In this document: positions 30,401-33,617 of the stretch, piece after piece | Position numbering within the stretch: position 1 is the stretch's first letter | How the letters are laid out: every line of letters begins with the position of its first letter | Origin: Cudoniella acicularis | Lineage: Eukaryota; Ascomycota; Leotiomycetes; Helotiales; Helotiaceae | Direction: 5' to 3' | Assembly: GCA_013054445.1 (NCBI GenBank) | Contig: JAAMPI010000516.1 | Span: forward strand, 1-33,617 | Length of the DNA stretch: 33,617 bases | Program-made: the position numbers and the translations under genes | The notes under the pieces: model-generated | The model's input: the letters and a program-made list of their open reading frames with translations, nothing else | What the model was told of the DNA's origin: nothing | The model's database searches: none

Positions 30401-32663
30401 GCGCCGAACGCTTTGGAAAGGCGGCTTCTTCCCAATCGAAGGAGATTCGGAAGCATCAAATCTAGTTGTTACTATTGCGGAGGAGATGAGACTGAAGTCA
30501 TCTGGCTTACTCTTTGTGATGCCTGAGTTTGTCATTATCACATATCCAACCAAGAGTGAGGACTGGAAATTTCTCCGTTCTTTAGCAGATGACTCCAACC
30601 AAGCTGCGTTGCAATATTTGGTTTTTGAAAGCAACCTCAAGATCGCGCCATGCCCCAGACCCGCGAATAAAGAGAGAGATGCCCTCACCCTTTCACATCC
30701 CTACAGGGAGACTCTGGTTCATAAGATCCACCAGCTTTCCGTTGCGCATTTGCTCCCTCATTCCGAAAAGCACATTAAGTCTTGCAATTTTTATTTCTGG
30801 TTTCCGTCGACGGCACGTCAAACAGAAATGTTTATGGCAAGCTGGATTCATGCAACTCATCCAGAATATAGGCTATATGATAGTCAAAAAGAAGGCTCAT
30901 GGGACTTCTTCCTTAGTTCTTCAAAGAAGGAGCAGGGTGTTGTTCTCATACATGAGTCTATGGCTACGTATTTGTGTAAGCTCCCAAGTTTGAACAAGCT
31001 ACTTCGGTCCAAAGTAAATAACCTGGCATATTGGCATATCTCCGACTCGAGCTCACCCTATCCTTTATTCCCCTCTAGCCATGAGTTAAATGACTCGAAC
31101 CTGGGGCGGATCACAACAACCCGGCTTCTACCACATGGCGCTGTTTGTTTTCTAACACCAAGCTTCGTAATCGCCGAGCCTGAGAAAGCACTTGAACTGC
31201 TGAGGTGGTTCTTTGGGAGAGCAGGCGACCATGGAAAGCTTGGGAGCTCCAGCACTACCCCCGGAACATGGAAACTCGTTTGCTGCTATAATTTTGTCGA
31301 CTATTTGCTTGATATAGCGCATTCTAAAGCCACCGAGCGCCTGCGATTCTGCGAAGAAAACAATAATAAGCCCTCAAAAGATGCTGAAGCTACTAATAAA
31401 GGCCTTGGTTACGAGACTTGCAATACGAGATATGAACTCTATAAGTTTTTTGCTAACTTGCGACACACTCTCAACCTCGACAAATATTCAAGAGCTGGTG
31501 TTGACTATTACTCTGGGATTGGAAATGAGGCTGAAAGTCCGATTATATATGCCGATAGATACATTGATCCCGACAACGAGCGAGCTTTAGTTGAATGGTT
31601 TGCTGGGTGGGCTATGGGCAAACTTGATCTGTTCAGAAGATTTTTCGTTATTGGTACAGACTCATCCAGCATAGACAAGGTCGCAAGAATCAAAGAAGTA
31701 TCAGTTAGTGGAAATAGCCTGGCAATCCCGAAATCGGTTCCAACCCCTACGCTCGACAAAGACAGAATCCCGCCAGGTTTCCAGTACACGACACATGTTG
31801 CGGAATCACCGGCTAGCATTCAAACGCAAAATGCGCGAGCAATAGCTGCAAGGTTAAGTGCCAACCGCCCAGTGCAATCAGCGCAGCCAGCGCAGCATTC
31901 TGGCGACCCTCCGACTAACCACGATACTATGGATATCGGTACACAAATAACTGAGCTCATCCAAAACGAAAGTTTCAAGCCTTCGGGTGCAATGGGTGAC
32001 AGCCTCGATGCTCAGTCTCATCAAAATTACGATTCGAGTACAAAGGCCATGACTACGCAGCGACTTCCGAAGTTGACCACGGAATACTTGAACTCGGCCA
32101 CTTCTTTATCGGTATCAAAACAAGGTCAAGTTTCTGCCTATCAAATTGATGGAGCTGGAGATTATACACCAATATCGGCTGGTACGGATTCAAGCAGAAC
32201 CTCTCGCTCTGGTATTCAGACTGGAGAGACCGGAGAAAGATACGTTCCTAGTTCACTTCGACCTTCTGGGACAGTAAGAAAAGAGATCTCTATCAAGCCT
32301 GGATATGTCCCACCTGAAGATAAAGATGTCTATCAAGTTCGCAAAGTTGGAAACGGCGTAGCACAATATTCACCGACCTCAAACTCCAGCTCGAGAGTCG
32401 CGAGTAATGCTGCTAGCCCAACAGCCGAAAGCGATGCAATGGACCTTGATGGCGACGACGATGGCTACTCTCCCACTTTGACGATGGATGAGGGTATCGT
32501 AGAAACGGTATCACCGAAGGTGGAAATGAAATGGGAGGAGATTGCATTTGAGCCGACTACGGTTTGGTACCGAAGAGTGGAAAAGCGTGGCGATGGCTGG
32601 GAGCATCTTATCGTGGAAAATTGGGAGGGTGCGTGGGCGAACTTGGGTGTGAAGCGGGTGTGA
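27442..32663 (+). CDS. chromodomain protein with four CCCH zinc fingers
   Basis: Very large nuclear protein, about 1690 residues. The N-terminal chromodomain at residues 35-85 (YEVDRVLAEKK, YYLLLWEGYPEHRSSWEP) keeps the aromatic cage Y35, W56, Y59, so methyl-lysine histone binding is likely. A Lys/Arg-rich coil follows. Intron 28105-28159 (GTAAGC, ACTAAT, GATAG) is clear. After it, the frame must shift by one base before 28300: either one base too many in the A7 run at 28279-28285, or a 34-nt intron (28229-28262), unusually short. Four CCCH fingers follow at about 28811-28870, 29219-29280, 29605-29660 and 29843-29903, three spaced C-X8-C-X5-C-X3-H and one C-X7-C-X5-C-X3-H; this type usually binds RNA. 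A structured 500-residue region (about 30160-31720: LWKGGFFPI, VMPEFVIITYP, LLPHGAVCFLTPSFVIAEPE) is unrecognised. The tail is Ser/Pro-rich and acidic. The combination suggests RNA-linked chromatin control (inference). Confidence 0.8.
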
Positions 32664-33617
32664 ACTTTGAGGAGGGTGGAAAATTTGGATGGGCGTCATA
32701 AATTATACATGTATGGCGTTTTTTCCGGATTTCGGAAAACATTTGCATTGGCATCCGGCCGTGGCACTTTTAGCGAGAGAGCGAGCGGGGAGAGTAGTGG
32801 AGGGAAGTTTTTTATGATTGTAATAATACATACCATTTTCGCTGACAGCGGTGAATTAACTGATAGAGCACAAGAAACAATTTTCCACGCTTGGACCTGG
32901 AGAGCGTGCTGTGAAATTCCTCGCAATGGGTTAGACGATAAATACTCTGCTTTTATGAGACTAAGAGATCTGAAAATCTCAGGATTAGCCAAGTCCAAGT
33001 CCAAATGGATATATTAGCCTTGTAGAATGATAAAATGTAGGTGTTGTGTTCTATATTTGGAAATTAGAAATTCGAATATCAGGGGTTATATTAACAACTA
33101 CGCACCGCATAGTATCAATGCTCTGCTGGAGGCTACTAAATTAGCACTAATTAGAGGTTTGTTACTTCGAAGACGTGTGAAAGAAAAAAAAGAGGATGGT
33201 AATATAGTATTATAAGATTATATGTTTTTTTTTACTACTGTAAATTATGTTTAGATTTTAGAGTTATTTAAATTAAAAGAACGAAAAAGGCTTTGTACAG
33301 GGTAGGAGTCTTTCAGATAAAAGTCGTAAATAAATAAATAAGTAAGTATTTTTAAAACTGAATATTTCAGTCGTTATGGATAGATAATTATTAATTCAAG
33401 TCTAGGAAAGGCTATGGAAGCGCACCACCCCGGTGTTATTTTTAAATGTCCTCCTGTCCTTCTTGCAGGAGTGGCATTTAAGATGTTGATTTTAGTGTTC
33501 AAGTGGTGGCGTTTGGGGTACTTACTGTTGTCTTATTGTTGGGGAGGTGCGCGGAGTTTGGAGTTTGGACGTTTAGGGTGGTTACACTGGTTGGTGTTGT
33601 GGGGTTGTTTTGGGGGG
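32664..33617. other. 3' flank, no gene recognised
   Basis: AT-rich downstream sequence with poly-A and poly-T runs near 33185 and 33225. The last 200 bp are GT-rich and may belong to a neighbouring gene beyond the window. Short frames here have no recognisable motif. Confidence 0.4.

Overview
The window reads as nuclear DNA of a filamentous ascomycete (Pezizomycotina). A Helotiales/Leotiomycetes origin is plausible but is inferred from gene types only. Supporting evidence: introns of 50-85 nt with GT(A/G)NGN donors, CTAAC/CTAAT branch sites and AG acceptors; a HET-domain gene, a bZIP-DUF3425 regulator and a DUF6594 membrane protein; and AT-rich gene-free islands holding transposon relics whose differences are C/T and G/A transitions, as expected from repeat-induced point mutation (RIP). 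One 3-N assembly gap lies at 22493-22495.

Layout. 0.6-2.7 kb: bZIP-DUF3425 transcription factor (+). 2.7-5.8 kb: AT-rich island with decayed repeats and an LTR-like remnant. 5.8-8.2 kb: HET-domain gene (-) with a one-base frameshift near its 3' end. 8.6-10.4 kb: a 275-bp MITE with perfect terminal inverted repeats, then a second LTR-like AT-rich stretch. 10.4-12.9 kb: a large protein with two tandem retropepsin-like domains (-). 13.2-14.4 kb: DUF6594 membrane protein (+). 14.4-15.5 kb: a decayed, internally deleted Tc1/mariner transposon. 16.3-16.7 kb: hydrophobin-like secreted Cys-rich gene that appears to have lost its start codon and a splice acceptor. 18.1-19.3 kb: F-box-like protein (+). 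19.3-23.2 kb: gene-poor, with minisatellites and a small secreted-protein gene (-). 23.2-33 kb: a housekeeping block with BRX1 (-), a small conserved protein (+), Rab11/Ypt31 (-), and a very large chromodomain plus four-CCCH-finger protein (+).

Themes. The right third (BRX1, Rab11, chromodomain protein) is compact and conserved; the left two thirds look like fast-evolving accessory sequence (HET gene, secreted Cys-rich protein, transposon relics). Three genes, and possibly five, are each restored by removing one base from a homopolymer run. This suggests systematic homopolymer over-calling in the assembly rather than gene death. The most unusual proteins are the tandem-retropepsin protein and the chromodomain/CCCH protein.
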